From Methanobacteriota archaeon (lineage in GTDB: Archaea > Thermoplasmatota > Poseidoniia > Poseidoniales > Poseidoniaceae), in contig PSPT01000004.1 of NCBI GenBank assembly GCA_004195635.1, positions 21,080 through 85,079 of the forward strand: a stretch of 64,000 nucleotides of DNA. Reading direction: 5' to 3'. The notes beneath the pieces were generated by a model, which made no database searches, was not told the origin of the DNA, and was given only the letters and a program-made list of their open reading frames with translations. The position numbers and the translations under genes are program-made. Below are positions 54,603-63,926 of the stretch, one piece after another. The first letter of the stretch is position 1, and every line of letters begins with the position of its first letter.

Positions 54603-55712
54603 ATGCGCAGAATTGTCCTTGCTCTTTTGCTGACCTCAAGCATGGTATTATCCGGTTGTTTTGGGGGCGGAGATACAAGTGATCCAAACCCAGATTTCTA
54701 TGGATTCGGTATTAATGGGGCTCAAGTTACCGACTTTACTGCTATTGACCAACATGGCAACAATTTCACCTATTCTGATATTGACTCTAAAGTAACCATT
54801 GTTGCATTTATCTTCACTCGGTGTCCGGATGTGTGCCCTATTACCACTCAATTGCTAAGCCAAGTTAGTACTGAACTTGGTGATAAGATGCAAGATGTGA
54901 CAATTATTTCAATTAGTGTTGACCCCGAATATGATACGCCAGAGAGGCTGCTCGAATTCACAGAATCTCATTCTGTTGACTGGCCGCATATTACAGGAGA
55001 TGTTGAAACTATGCAGGCGCTGTGGGATGACTTTGGAATCTTTGTAGATAAGGGGTATATTGACGCACATGTAATCGAAGATAATAACAGTACAATGGAG
55101 CATCGCGTTGGGGTGGTTTTTCCTGATAATTCTTCAGAGATGCACATGGGACTGTATGACATGAACATGAGTAATATTTCAGCAATTAACCACACCGAAC
55201 ACACCTTTGCAAATGAAAATGTGAGTTATGTAATAGAAAATGGTAGTGTAACCTCAATAAATGGAATTGAAGATGCTTGGGAATTATACATTTGGAATTC
55301 AACCGAGAGTGAATGGCAACCCTCGCCTAAGACGCCTGAAAACATTACCATCATGATGGACACTGGTCATATTGGATGGGTCGCAGCAGGGGCTAATGCA
55401 AGTAATTTGATGGACCTTTCAATGAATAATTCATCAGCACCAGATTCAGATTGTGATGGTAAAGGATATGTGATGGGCGAAGGAGATGGCGCACATTGTA
55501 TGTGTGATGAAGGCTATGAATGGGGAGAAGATAATGGGGCAAATAATGGTGGCTACTTATCTTGTGTTCCAAGTGCAGATAACGATGAATATTTAGTTGG
55601 GCACAGTACAATCATGTACCTCATAGATGAAACTGGAAATAAAAGAGTTCTCTGGACTGGAGTTTCTTGGGACCCAGAGTTGGTAGCCTATGATGTTAGG
55701 TTGCTACTCTAA
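54603..55712 (+). CDS. SCO1/SenC-type copper chaperone lipoprotein with large insertion
   Basis: Lipoprotein thought to deliver copper to the CuA centre of subunit II. The lipobox is VLSGC with Cys19. The SCO fold starts around residue 42 (VTDFTAIDQHGNNF) and carries C74-PDV-C78 in FTRCPDVCPI, then ISISVDPEYDTPERL. The matching His is not at its usual distance of about 90 residues: H334 in GHSTIMYLIDETGNKR is the best candidate, and the last 40 residues complete the SCO fold. Between lie about 170 extra residues, including a WELYIWNS-type segment and a Cys-rich EGF-like stretch (CDGKGY ... CMCDEGYEW). It sits 83 bases after the oxidase operon. Confidence 0.85.
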   Translation: MRRIVLALLLTSSMVLSGCFGGGDTSDPNPDFYGFGINGAQVTDFTAIDQHGNNFTYSDIDSKVTIVAFIFTRCPDVCPITTQLLSQVSTELGDKMQDVTIISISVDPEYDTPERLLEFTESHSVDWPHITGDVETMQALWDDFGIFVDKGYIDAHVIEDNNSTMEHRVGVVFPDNSSEMHMGLYDMNMSNISAINHTEHTFANENVSYVIENGSVTSINGIEDAWELYIWNSTESEWQPSPKTPENITIMMDTGHIGWVAAGANASNLMDLSMNNSSAPDSDCDGKGYVMGEGDGAHCMCDEGYEWGEDNGANNGGYLSCVPSADNDEYLVGHSTIMYLIDETGNKRVLWTGVSWDPELVAYDVRLLL

Positions 55713-55788
55713 TCGGCAAACAACAATAATGCATTCAATTGATTATTGGTAGTTATACCCCATCATAGCAATGATGTGTGAAAGGTAT

Positions 55789-57429
55789 TTAGAGACTGAA
55801 ATCTGAAAAATCATCCTCAGCAACTGAAGGTGAAGAACGCTTCGGTTGGCTCTTTGGCGGACCTCTTTTACCCGGTTGCTCACTTGCTTTTGGTTGCTCT
55901 TGAACTTGTGGCTGGTCTTGCGGATCCATTTGGGATTTAGCCCGGCGCGTTTTCCTAACTGCAAGATTTCGTGATGCTTGCTTTTCCTTTATTGGGGAAG
56001 AACTTAGGCTTGAACCCATTGAACTGAAATGCTTTTCTTTCTTTGGGATGGACCTTGGATTATCGTCGGTAAGAGATACAACTCCTCTTTCATTTCCGTC
56101 ATTTCCACTAAACATGCTTGATCCTCTCGATGCTTCTCCGTCTGAGAATCTATCCCTGCTCCCTCTACTTGGAATATCATAGCCACCAGATTCTATTTCG
56201 GGAGGAGTAAATGCTCCAGATTCTAGATCCTCCTCAAACACTTCTGCCTCTTGGGTAAGTACAACTCCCCCACCTGATGCTTCTTTTACGCCGCCTTCGG
56301 ATGGTCCAGATTTTAGGATTGACTCAAGGTCAAAACCTTTTATTTCAACATCTTCAACATCTAAGTGTTTTGTCTTTTTGGCTTCAGCGGCATCTTGCTT
56401 TGCCTTTTTCCGCACTCCTGTATGTTCAAGACCGTCTTTCTTGGCTTGTTTAGAATCTGATATTACGCTCTTAGCTGCTGCCATTCCTTCTCGGCCGAGA
56501 AGAACTTTTGCCGCAGCCGAGGCACCTTGGCGCTGAATAATTGTCGATATGGTGAAAACGCCAAAGGCACCACCACCACCAATTGCTAATACTAACATTG
56601 TGAATAACCATGTGTTCACGCCCCCCACTGGAGCGCTATATCCAGATTCTAAGGAAATTGTTGTCTCTACAGTTTCAATCTTTGTGACCAACATATTTCC
56701 CCTGAACCCATCGGTTCCAAGGCGGTATAATTCACATTTGCCACCAGAACGGAGAGTTTGCAGTACAGAGGTAGGATAATAGTCACTGCTTGAAACACCA
56801 GGGCTATACAATAGATAACCACTGATTTTCACCGGAGTGTGCCATCTAAGTGCCTCTGTGCCTTCTAATACTTCTTCAGTTGCGGGGATTAATCCTGCTA
56901 CGGCATAATTGGTTACAGCATCGCCACTTCCATCCAATTTAGGATGTCCTGCCGTTTTTGGCGAATAAGGGAGGGCATTTCCATTATCTACGGGATCGCC
57001 CCAATCTTTGACTTGGACTCTCGCCCCCATCCCGCCATCATCATGCTGCTTTACCGCATCTTCCCAAGACATTTTTTCAATGACTACAGATGTTGATAAT
57101 GCATTACTCAAACTAGTTTCACTATTTCCCGCTCCTTCTGTAAAGTGGTGTAATGCAGAAAGCCAACCTGTAATAGTAACCGGCTCCATAGTTTCCCATG
57201 TTGCTGCTTGAGAATTTGTTGGTAATGTTTTATTATCGTCGCAACCTATTGCCTTCATATTTTGCATTTTTGAATTATCGCCAAATGCAGTATCTATTGA
57301 CACATTCTTTGCTGGCCCAGCCCAATTTACCTCAATTCCATCATCACCCCAATTGGTAATTTCTGCACCCAAACAGCCTGAGAAAACGCTGGTCAGCAGG
57401 AGGAGGAGCATGAATTTCGCTCGGGCCAT
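55789..57429 (-). CDS. Lipoprotein with one membrane helix and disordered cytoplasmic tail
   Basis: A 546-residue protein starting at ATG 57429; the same frame continues upstream through the tRNA-Ser gene, which is not plausible coding. The signal ends in a lipobox (VFSGCLG). About 240 residues of ectodomain follow, with three Cys and a beta-rich look (WHTPVKISGYLLYSPG), then a membrane helix (about 272-292, WLFTMLVLAIGGGGAFGVFTI) and about 250 residues of Lys/Ser/Glu/Pro-rich, probably unstructured, cytoplasmic sequence. No known family. A protein both lipid-anchored and membrane-spanning is unusual; the lipobox may instead be a coincidence in a signal peptide. Confidence 0.72.
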   Translation of the reverse strand: MARAKFMLLLLLTSVFSGCLGAEITNWGDDGIEVNWAGPAKNVSIDTAFGDNSKMQNMKAIGCDDNKTLPTNSQAATWETMEPVTITGWLSALHHFTEGAGNSETSLSNALSTSVVIEKMSWEDAVKQHDDGGMGARVQVKDWGDPVDNGNALPYSPKTAGHPKLDGSGDAVTNYAVAGLIPATEEVLEGTEALRWHTPVKISGYLLYSPGVSSSDYYPTSVLQTLRSGGKCELYRLGTDGFRGNMLVTKIETVETTISLESGYSAPVGGVNTWLFTMLVLAIGGGGAFGVFTISTIIQRQGASAAAKVLLGREGMAAAKSVISDSKQAKKDGLEHTGVRKKAKQDAAEAKKTKHLDVEDVEIKGFDLESILKSGPSEGGVKEASGGGVVLTQEAEVFEEDLESGAFTPPEIESGGYDIPSRGSRDRFSDGEASRGSSMFSGNDGNERGVVSLTDDNPRSIPKKEKHFSSMGSSLSSSPIKEKQASRNLAVRKTRRAKSQMDPQDQPQVQEQPKASEQPGKRGPPKSQPKRSSPSVAEDDFSDFSL

Positions 57430-57511
57430 GAAGTAGGGATGAACCGTTCGGTTTGAAAAGGGTGTGCATCTCCGCACAGAATAGAGGGGGCATCTGCTCC
57501 CTTGACAAGCA

Positions 57512-57596
57512 GCGGAGTTCGCATAGCCTGGTAGCGCGCCGGATTTGAAATCCGGTGGTTTCGGCCACGGGGGTTCGAATCCCTCACTTCGCGCCA
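57512..57596 (+). tRNA. tRNA-Ser, anticodon TGA
   Basis: A class II tRNA. The acceptor stem GCGGAGT pairs with ACTTCGC (one G-T pair). The anticodon stem CCGGA/TCCGG holds loop TTTGAAA, giving anticodon TGA for codon TCA. A long variable arm (TGGTTTCGGCCAC) and T arm GGGGGTTCGAATCCCTC follow. The discriminator is G at 57593, as usual for Ser, and CCA is encoded at 57594-57596. No intron. Confidence 0.95.
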
Positions 57597-57801
57597 ATAA
57601 TCAGTAGAATATAGCGTAAGAGAAAATAATTTGACCTTTCATCACTCTTAGAATCTAAGGTATCTGCTTAGGCCTATGAGTTTGTCGAAACTGAATAGTA
57701 TGGCGAAATTACATTTGAAAATCATTCTTTACTTCTGTACCTTTGTTGCCTTTCATTTGTTCGGTATCTAGATAATATACTTCCTTCCCTCGGGAGAAAA
57801 C

Positions 57802-59331
57802 ATGGAAAATATGGAATCCAAGTACCCCGAAAATCGGTGGTTAATCCTTGCAGTAATGAGTTTGAGTCTCGTAATTGTAATGCTTAACAATGTAACATTG
57901 AATGTTGCGCTTCCAGAACTTTCTACTTCCCTTGGCTCAGATAATTCTGAATTACAATGGATTATGGACGCATACGCACTTGTGTTCGGCGGGACCCTAC
58001 TCGTAATGGGGGCAATCGGAGATCGATTTGGCCGGAAGGGAGCTTTGCAGATTGGTTTGGTTATTGTCTGTGTTGCATCTGCTTGGACTGCCTATTTTGC
58101 TGATTCATCTACAGATGTCATCCTTGCACGAGCAACTATGGGGTTAGGTGCAGCTTTGGTAATGCCCTCCACATTATCCGTGGTACTGGTGGTTTTCCCG
58201 TCTAGTGAACGTGGAAAAGCCATCGGTATTTGGGCTGCAATGGCAGGAATTGGTGCGCCCATAGGGCTCCTCGTTGGGGGTTGGGCAGTTGAAAATTATA
58301 ATTGGGAAATGGCCTTCTTGATTAATGTCCCAGTCATTATCATCGCCTTAATTTTGGGTGCAATTCTTGTGCCTCGCTCCAAAGATGAACAAGAACGGCC
58401 CCTTGATGTCTTGGGTGCCTTGTTATCGATAATTGTTCTTGGTTCTCTTCTGTATGGAATAATTGAGGGCCCTAGCCTTGGTTGGGAAGATGGAAAAATA
58501 GTTGGCGCCTTTGGCACCTTCATTGTCGCGACCTTTTTGTTTGTGAATTGGCAAAAGAAGGCTGAATACCCTCTGTTACCACTAGAATTCTTCAAAAATA
58601 AGAACTTCACAATAGGCTTAATCGCCATTTCCATGGCTTTCTTCGTCATGTTTTCTTTTATGTTTATGCAAATGTTGCACTTCCAACTTGTCAGGGGTCA
58701 TTCACCATTATCTGCTGCCATCCGTTTCCTTCCATTACCACTAGGATTAATGCCTGCAGCGGCCAATAGTGATAGATTAGTGGCGAAATTTGGCCGGCCA
58801 AATGTAATAGCGACTGGATTATTTATTGTGTCAGCGGGATTAGGCCTCTTTACCCTAGTTGACATAGACACCAGTTATCTACAAATTTCAGCCACATTTA
58901 TTCTCCTCGGCCTTGGTATTGGGTTGACTATGGCCCCCTCAACAACAGCAGTAATGGATTCAATTCCTGAATCCAAAGCCGGTGTTGGCAGTGCAACAAA
59001 TGATTCGAGTAGGGAAGTTGGTGGTGCTCTTGGAATTGCAATAGGGGGAAGTGTACTAAACGAAATTTATCAATCAACGATTGTCATCCCCCCATCAGCA
59101 TCCGCCCAATCATCAATTATTCAAGAGTCATTTCCTGCGGCAATGTCAATTGGTCAGAAAATGCTAGCTGCTGGAAATTCAGAAGGTGCATTGCTGATTG
59201 CATCGGCGAGAGAATCTTTCATCGAGGGCATGGTTGGAGCGTGTATAATTGCATCTTTCGTGGCAGTGATTGCCGCAATCATAGTCAAATGGAAAATGCC
59301 TGACGATGTTGGCCATTTAGAAGAAGAGTAA
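57802..59331 (+). CDS. MFS exporter, DHA2 (EmrB/QacA) family
   Basis: A 509-residue proton-driven exporter with about 14 hydrophobic helices. Family signs are LNNVTLNVALPELSTSL in helix 1, LQWIMDAYALVFG in helix 2, the loop motif GDRFGRKGAL, and the motif C region GIGAPIGLLVGGWAVE in helix 5. DHA2 members export drugs, lipids or metabolites; the substrate is not predictable. No regulator gene is adjacent. It is transcribed alone, with about 200 bases upstream after tRNA-Ser. Confidence 0.88.
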   Translation: MENMESKYPENRWLILAVMSLSLVIVMLNNVTLNVALPELSTSLGSDNSELQWIMDAYALVFGGTLLVMGAIGDRFGRKGALQIGLVIVCVASAWTAYFADSSTDVILARATMGLGAALVMPSTLSVVLVVFPSSERGKAIGIWAAMAGIGAPIGLLVGGWAVENYNWEMAFLINVPVIIIALILGAILVPRSKDEQERPLDVLGALLSIIVLGSLLYGIIEGPSLGWEDGKIVGAFGTFIVATFLFVNWQKKAEYPLLPLEFFKNKNFTIGLIAISMAFFVMFSFMFMQMLHFQLVRGHSPLSAAIRFLPLPLGLMPAAANSDRLVAKFGRPNVIATGLFIVSAGLGLFTLVDIDTSYLQISATFILLGLGIGLTMAPSTTAVMDSIPESKAGVGSATNDSSREVGGALGIAIGGSVLNEIYQSTIVIPPSASAQSSIIQESFPAAMSIGQKMLAAGNSEGALLIASARESFIEGMVGACIIASFVAVIAAIIVKWKMPDDVGHLEEE

Positions 59332-59496
59332 CAAGTTCAAATCCAAAAACCCTCTGTATATTCTTAATCGATACGTGGGTTTGCAGTGGGTCTTGTCAGA
59401 CGCTACCCATTGAAACGCCCCCATACGAACACAAATCGGCACCAATGACTGCCTGATAACTTGAAACATTATATCCTAATAAAGATTGGAGCCACT

Positions 59497-62484
59497 ATGA
59501 ACAAAATGAAATCGTTGTCTCTCGCACTAATTATGCTAACTGCAAGCCTAGTTGGTTGTCTTGGTGGAGATTCAGAAATACCCGATGAGGATTGGGATGG
59601 CGTGGAGGATGGACTTGACCTTTGTCCACAAACTCCGGGACAAGGAGTTGAAAGCGCGAAAGATCTAGTAGATGAATATGGTTGCTCTCAATATCAATAC
59701 GATCAAGGCGATACAGATGGAGATGATGTGATGAACAAAGACGACCTCTGCCCGGACACCCCTGCTGGAGAAGCCGTCAATACAGACGGATGCGCTCAAT
59801 CACAACTCGATGATGATGAAGATGGTGTAATGAATGATGTTGACCTCTGTCCGGACACCCTGCACATATCTGGCGCACCAACTATAGCAAATGCTGACGG
59901 ATGTGATCAATCACAACTCGATGAATTAAATGATGATGATGGCGATGGCGTGTTGAACGATGTTGATCTCTGCCCGAACTCCCCCCCTATTACTGGAGGG
60001 AATTGGCATGTCGCTGACGGGTGTTTGGCGACCCAGGTTGATGATGATGGAGATGGTGTGATGAACAGGCGGATTATAGAAAATGATCCTGGTTCCACAA
60101 GCATTCTGGACCTATGTCCTAACACGCCTGCTGGAGAAACAGTAGATGCTGACGGGTGCTCTCAATGGGGACGCGAGGATGATGATGGTGATGGCGTAAA
60201 TAATTATGATGATTTTTGTCCAAATACACCTACTGGACAAAGTCTTTATGGAACTGGAAAACCGGGTGGCTGCTCTGCCGAGCAATGGCAAGACCCTGAT
60301 GGTGATGGCGTAAAGAATTATTTAGATGATTGCCCAAACACACCTACTGGAGAAACTGTAGATGAAAACGGATGCTCGTATGGGCAACTCGATGATGATG
60401 AAGATGGCGTGGAGAATAATCTCGACCAATGTCCTGACACTCCTGCTGGAGAAACAGTAGATGCAAATGGTTGTGCACCATCTCAATTGGATGATGATGG
60501 TGATGGCGTCATGAACGATGCCGATCTTTGCCCGAATACCCCTGCTGGAGAAACCTTCGATGCAGACGGTTGTACTCAATGGCAACTCGAGGATGATGAT
60601 GGTGATGGCGTAATGAACAGTTTAGATAATTGTCAATCCACACCTACTGGAGAGACTGTCGATGCTAACGGATGCGCTCAATCAGAACTCGATGATGATG
60701 AAGATGGTGTGATGAATGATGCTGACCTATGCCCTAACACTCCTTTTGGAGGAATGATTGATGCTGACGGATGCACTTATGGGCAACTCGATGATGATGA
60801 AGATGGTGTGGAGAATAGTCTCGACCTATGTTCTAACACTCTTCCTGCAGAAACTGTTGATGTGAATGGTTGTGCACAATATCAATTAGATGATGATGGT
60901 GATGGCGTGATGAACGATGTTGACCTCTGCCCAGACACCCCTGCTGGAGAGACCTTTGATGCAGACGGGTGCACTTGGAAGCAACGTGATGATGATGGAG
61001 ATGGTGTGGTGAATAATGCTGACTTATGTCCACGTACTGCAGCAGGTGAAACGGTAGATGCTGACGGGTGCTCTCAATTACAACACGATGATGTTGATGG
61101 TGATGGCGTGATGAACGATGTCGATCAGTGCGCAAGAACGTCTTTTGGTTCAAACGTTGATGCAGCGGGTTGTGGAAATTACAATGATATGATATCCGCA
61201 GATAACATTTGGGGATTACACACACTCAACGACGAGGTGTATTTCTTTAGTGTTGATTCCACTAATGGTCGAGCGCTTTGGAAAGATGACCCAATATCTG
61301 GCCTTACACTGGTAAAAGTTATCAATTCAGCCGCAAAGTTGCCTTGTGAGAATTGCGGAATGACCAAAGTGAATACTTTTTCAGGAGATATTTTGTATTT
61401 TTATGAGCATGATGGACCCCACATGCTCGAATTATGGAGAACCGATGGAACAGAATCAGGCACAATGATGTTGAAAGACATTCATCCTCATGGAAGCAGC
61501 ATGGTCACCACAGGTCCAAACGATCCTGTTGCAATGGGCAATATGATTTATTTCTGGGCCGACGATTATACTCACGGAGCCGAATTATGGAAGAGCGATG
61601 GAACAGAATCAGGCACAGTAATGGTCAAGGACATCAGGGCAGGAGGAGGGTACAGTTCTTATGGTGGCTCCGAATTGATAGTCTTTGGCAATAATCTCTT
61701 TTTCAGTGCAATAACAGGTGCCGCGGGGAACGAATTATGGAAGAGTGATGGAACAGAAACAGGCACAGTGATGGTCAAGGATATCAACCCATCGTACTCT
61801 TCAAGCACACCCACAAACATCACAGTCGTTGGCAATACACTCTATTTCCAAGCGTCTGACGGAACCCACGCTAAAGAATTGTGGAGGAGCGATGGAACAG
61901 AATCTGGCACGATGATGATCAAGGATATCAACAGCGGAGCTGGCGGCAGTAATATGCAGTATCTCACAGCCTTTGGTGACCTCTATTTCGTAGCATTTGA
62001 TGAAACCAACGGGTATGAATTGTGGAAGAGTGATGGAACAGAAACAGGTACGGTGATGGTCAAGGATATCAATTCAGGCTCAGGTAGCAGTTCTCCTAGC
62101 CAACTCATAGTCGTGGACAATGTTTTGTATTTCGAAGCGGATAATGGAATAAATGGTTGCCAATTATGGAAAAGCGATGGTACAGAAACAGGCACGGTGA
62201 TGGTTAACAGCACCAGTTCTTCTACATATTCTGGCCATAACTGTGGGAGTGATTATTTGAATTTCGGAACTTCACTATATTTTAGAGCAAATCAGTCGAC
62301 AAACAGCAACATCTCAGGATGGGTTTCAGATGGAACACCGGAAGGGGCGAATATTATTGATGGCTTCTATGGTAGTGATTCAGTAGTAGATACTAATTGG
62401 TGGCTATTTGGTCATGGAACCAGTCTGTATATTCAGGTGAACTTAGCATCAGGACAGGTATTATTGGTGAAGATTTCGATTTGA
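59497..62484 (+). CDS. Lipoprotein with thrombospondin type 3 and ELWxxDGT repeats
   Basis: A 995-residue surface lipoprotein from ATG 59497 (GGAG six bases upstream); a TTG at 59461 is less likely. The lipobox is LVGC. Residues about 30-560 hold roughly 15 calcium-binding TSP3-like units (DDDGDGVMNDADLCPNTPAGETVDADGC type), each with two Cys. Residues about 575-960 contain at least six ELWKSDGTETGTVMVKDI units spaced about 55 residues apart, the pattern of predicted beta-propeller hyalin-like repeats. It is probably a calcium-stiffened stalk with an adhesive propeller at its end. The gene resembles surface proteins common in marine bacteria and archaea. Confidence 0.88.
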   Translation: MNKMKSLSLALIMLTASLVGCLGGDSEIPDEDWDGVEDGLDLCPQTPGQGVESAKDLVDEYGCSQYQYDQGDTDGDDVMNKDDLCPDTPAGEAVNTDGCAQSQLDDDEDGVMNDVDLCPDTLHISGAPTIANADGCDQSQLDELNDDDGDGVLNDVDLCPNSPPITGGNWHVADGCLATQVDDDGDGVMNRRIIENDPGSTSILDLCPNTPAGETVDADGCSQWGREDDDGDGVNNYDDFCPNTPTGQSLYGTGKPGGCSAEQWQDPDGDGVKNYLDDCPNTPTGETVDENGCSYGQLDDDEDGVENNLDQCPDTPAGETVDANGCAPSQLDDDGDGVMNDADLCPNTPAGETFDADGCTQWQLEDDDGDGVMNSLDNCQSTPTGETVDANGCAQSELDDDEDGVMNDADLCPNTPFGGMIDADGCTYGQLDDDEDGVENSLDLCSNTLPAETVDVNGCAQYQLDDDGDGVMNDVDLCPDTPAGETFDADGCTWKQRDDDGDGVVNNADLCPRTAAGETVDADGCSQLQHDDVDGDGVMNDVDQCARTSFGSNVDAAGCGNYNDMISADNIWGLHTLNDEVYFFSVDSTNGRALWKDDPISGLTLVKVINSAAKLPCENCGMTKVNTFSGDILYFYEHDGPHMLELWRTDGTESGTMMLKDIHPHGSSMVTTGPNDPVAMGNMIYFWADDYTHGAELWKSDGTESGTVMVKDIRAGGGYSSYGGSELIVFGNNLFFSAITGAAGNELWKSDGTETGTVMVKDINPSYSSSTPTNITVVGNTLYFQASDGTHAKELWRSDGTESGTMMIKDINSGAGGSNMQYLTAFGDLYFVAFDETNGYELWKSDGTETGTVMVKDINSGSGSSSPSQLIVVDNVLYFEADNGINGCQLWKSDGTETGTVMVNSTSSSTYSGHNCGSDYLNFGTSLYFRANQSTNSNISGWVSDGTPEGANIIDGFYGSDSVVDTNWWLFGHGTSLYIQVNLASGQVLLVKISI
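59583..61173 (+). repeat. About 15 TSP3-type coding repeats
   Basis: Tandem units of about 32-48 codons, each with an Asp-rich loop and a DLCPNTPAGE...GC stretch. The DNA copies are partly similar (GATGATGATGGTGATGGCGT recurs) but diverged, so this is protein-level repetition and not a CRISPR-like array. Confidence 0.9.
61429..62213 (+). repeat. Six ELWxxDGTExGT coding repeats
   Basis: Six strong copies of a motif reading LW(K/R)(S/T)DGTE(S/T)GT(V/M)M, with 50-60 residues between starts and weaker copies on both sides. Each DNA copy keeps GATGGAACAGAA or a close variant. Confidence 0.88.
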
Positions 62485-62496
62485 ACAAAACCAAAA

Positions 62497-62519
62497 TTTT
62501 CAACACCCAGGTGTTCAAA
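62497..62519 (+). terminator. Possible hairpin just after the TSP3 gene
   Basis: AACACC and GGTGTT lie two bases apart at 62502-62515, flanked by TTT and AAA, which extend the dyad with one mismatch. It begins 13 bases after the stop. The loop is too tight for the full RNA stem, so it could be a terminator remnant or a protein-binding dyad. Confidence 0.3.
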
Positions 62520-62636
62520 GTAAGTGTTCACAAGAGCTTGCTATGGCTTTCCTGTAAGAACGTACGCATCAAAATGAATGTGATCTAGTGAAGTGGATAA
62601 ATGAATAGCATATGTTCACGAGGGCTTCACCATAAC

Positions 62637-62669
62637 ACCCTTGTGCATGAAATAGACATTCACAAGGGT
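62637..62669. repeat. Inverted repeat between the TSP3 and alkB genes
   Basis: ACCCTTGTG at 62637-62645 is the exact reverse complement of CACAAGGGT at 62661-62669, with a 15-base loop. The flanking gap also has related direct copies TTCACAAGAG (62527) and TTCACGAGGG (62615). It lies between the 3' ends of two convergent genes and may act as a shared terminator. Confidence 0.55.
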
Positions 62670-62716
62670 TCGCAGTCCGTCCTATTCGTCACTACCCATG
62701 CAAACGGGGATTAATC

Positions 62717-63838
62717 TCATTGCATTGTGTAATTTCGTTCATATTCAGTAGCACTATTTTGGTCCCATTCTATCAACTCTTTAGCCATAATTTTTTTGTA
62801 TAATAATGGCGTAATTAATACCAAATATAACATGGATAAATATCCGTAGGGTAATAGCGGCGCATCGTTATGAGTTGGATTTAGCTCCCAAAATTTCAAA
62901 GTTGTAGATCTATGATGGTCAGAATGCCTTGTCACATTACACAAATAGATGCTACTGAGTAAATGATTGGAATTCCAAGAATGTCTCATACCTACTGGTT
63001 TTCCTTTTTCCCTTACTAGGCCATAATGTTCAATATAATTTATGCCTTCTAACAATGATTTTGCAAAAAATGCACATAGAAGGAAAGACAACATTCCAAT
63101 TAGCCCACCGAAAATAAACATTGATACCGTAATAATCAGGCTTCTTAAATATCCAATTATCATTCTATTATGAATACTAAAAAGATTGTGATTTCTCCTT
63201 TTTAATCGACCTGCTTCAAGTTTCCAACCACTGATTTGTTCTTCAAAGCTAGCCCTAATAATAAATAAATAAATATTTTCACCTCTTTTGGCTGAGGCTG
63301 GATCTTCATCTAAGCATACATCTTTATGATGCCCATAAACATGCTCGATAGCAAAAGTACAATCCCAAGAAAACGCAAGCAACCAATTTCCTATGAACAT
63401 GTCAATTTTATTCTGCTTTCTATGAGTTAACTCATGACCTGGAACCGTACCAAGTATACCAATAAGCAATGTTGTTTGGAAAATTATCGAGATTTTATCA
63501 GCGAGGGTAAAAGAATCTACTAATTGGACAAAATCAATATTAAACATAGAATATAACCCTTCAATATACCAATCCGGTGAATTATCACCAAAAATAGATA
63601 CAACCAAGAATATCAAACAAAATAATATTGGTAAATTGATGTAAATTGTAAAATTCAATATGGCTGGATATGAAAACTGTTGAATTTCCTTGTCTCTAGG
63701 AAAAACATAATCTCCAATGATAAGAAATAATGACCAAGCGATGGCAAAATATGTAGAATAATTTTGTCCCATTAAAACAAAAATAATGAATAAAATACCC
63801 GTCAGAGCCGGAATATAATGCTTAAAATATTTCAGCAT
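62717..63838 (-). CDS. alkB: AlkB-type membrane alkane 1-monooxygenase
   Basis: Integral-membrane diiron hydroxylase, 373 residues, predicted to oxidise a terminal methyl group of n-alkanes or related lipids. All His boxes are present: H135-ELT-H139, H166-VYG-H170-H171 followed by DEDPASAKRGE, NYIEH271YGL, and RH305SDH308H309. NYIEHYGL and the spacing of DPASA are specific for the AlkB branch and argue against a plain fatty acid desaturase. Around the boxes are about six membrane helices. No rubredoxin or rubredoxin reductase gene is in view. The coding sequence is visibly more AT-rich than the rest of the window, which suggests recent acquisition. Confidence 0.88.
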   Translation of the reverse strand: MLKYFKHYIPALTGILFIIFVLMGQNYSTYFAIAWSLFLIIGDYVFPRDKEIQQFSYPAILNFTIYINLPILFCLIFLVVSIFGDNSPDWYIEGLYSMFNIDFVQLVDSFTLADKISIIFQTTLLIGILGTVPGHELTHRKQNKIDMFIGNWLLAFSWDCTFAIEHVYGHHKDVCLDEDPASAKRGENIYLFIIRASFEEQISGWKLEAGRLKRRNHNLFSIHNRMIIGYLRSLIITVSMFIFGGLIGMLSFLLCAFFAKSLLEGINYIEHYGLVREKGKPVGMRHSWNSNHLLSSIYLCNVTRHSDHHRSTTLKFWELNPTHNDAPLLPYGYLSMLYLVLITPLLYKKIMAKELIEWDQNSATEYERNYTMQ

Positions 63839-63926
63839 ATCTCACCCAACTCTTCTTCCTTCACATCATTGCAAGCAATGAATACTTTTCAATCCAACCC
63901 TATGAATGCGAGCGCTTGGAAACGGA

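Noticed and set aside
57430-57597. N-terminal extension of the lipoprotein gene upstream of ATG 57429
   Set aside because: The frame runs through a perfect tRNA-Ser gene on the other strand and would bury the signal peptide.
59583-61173. Regularly spaced repeats resembling a CRISPR array
   Set aside because: The repeats keep an open reading frame with TSP3 calcium-binding motifs and have no constant repeat/unique spacer pattern.
62717-63838. Plain fatty acid desaturase
   Set aside because: The NYIEHYGL box, the DEDPASA stretch after the second His box and the RHSDHH box fit AlkB hydroxylases better than acyl desaturases.
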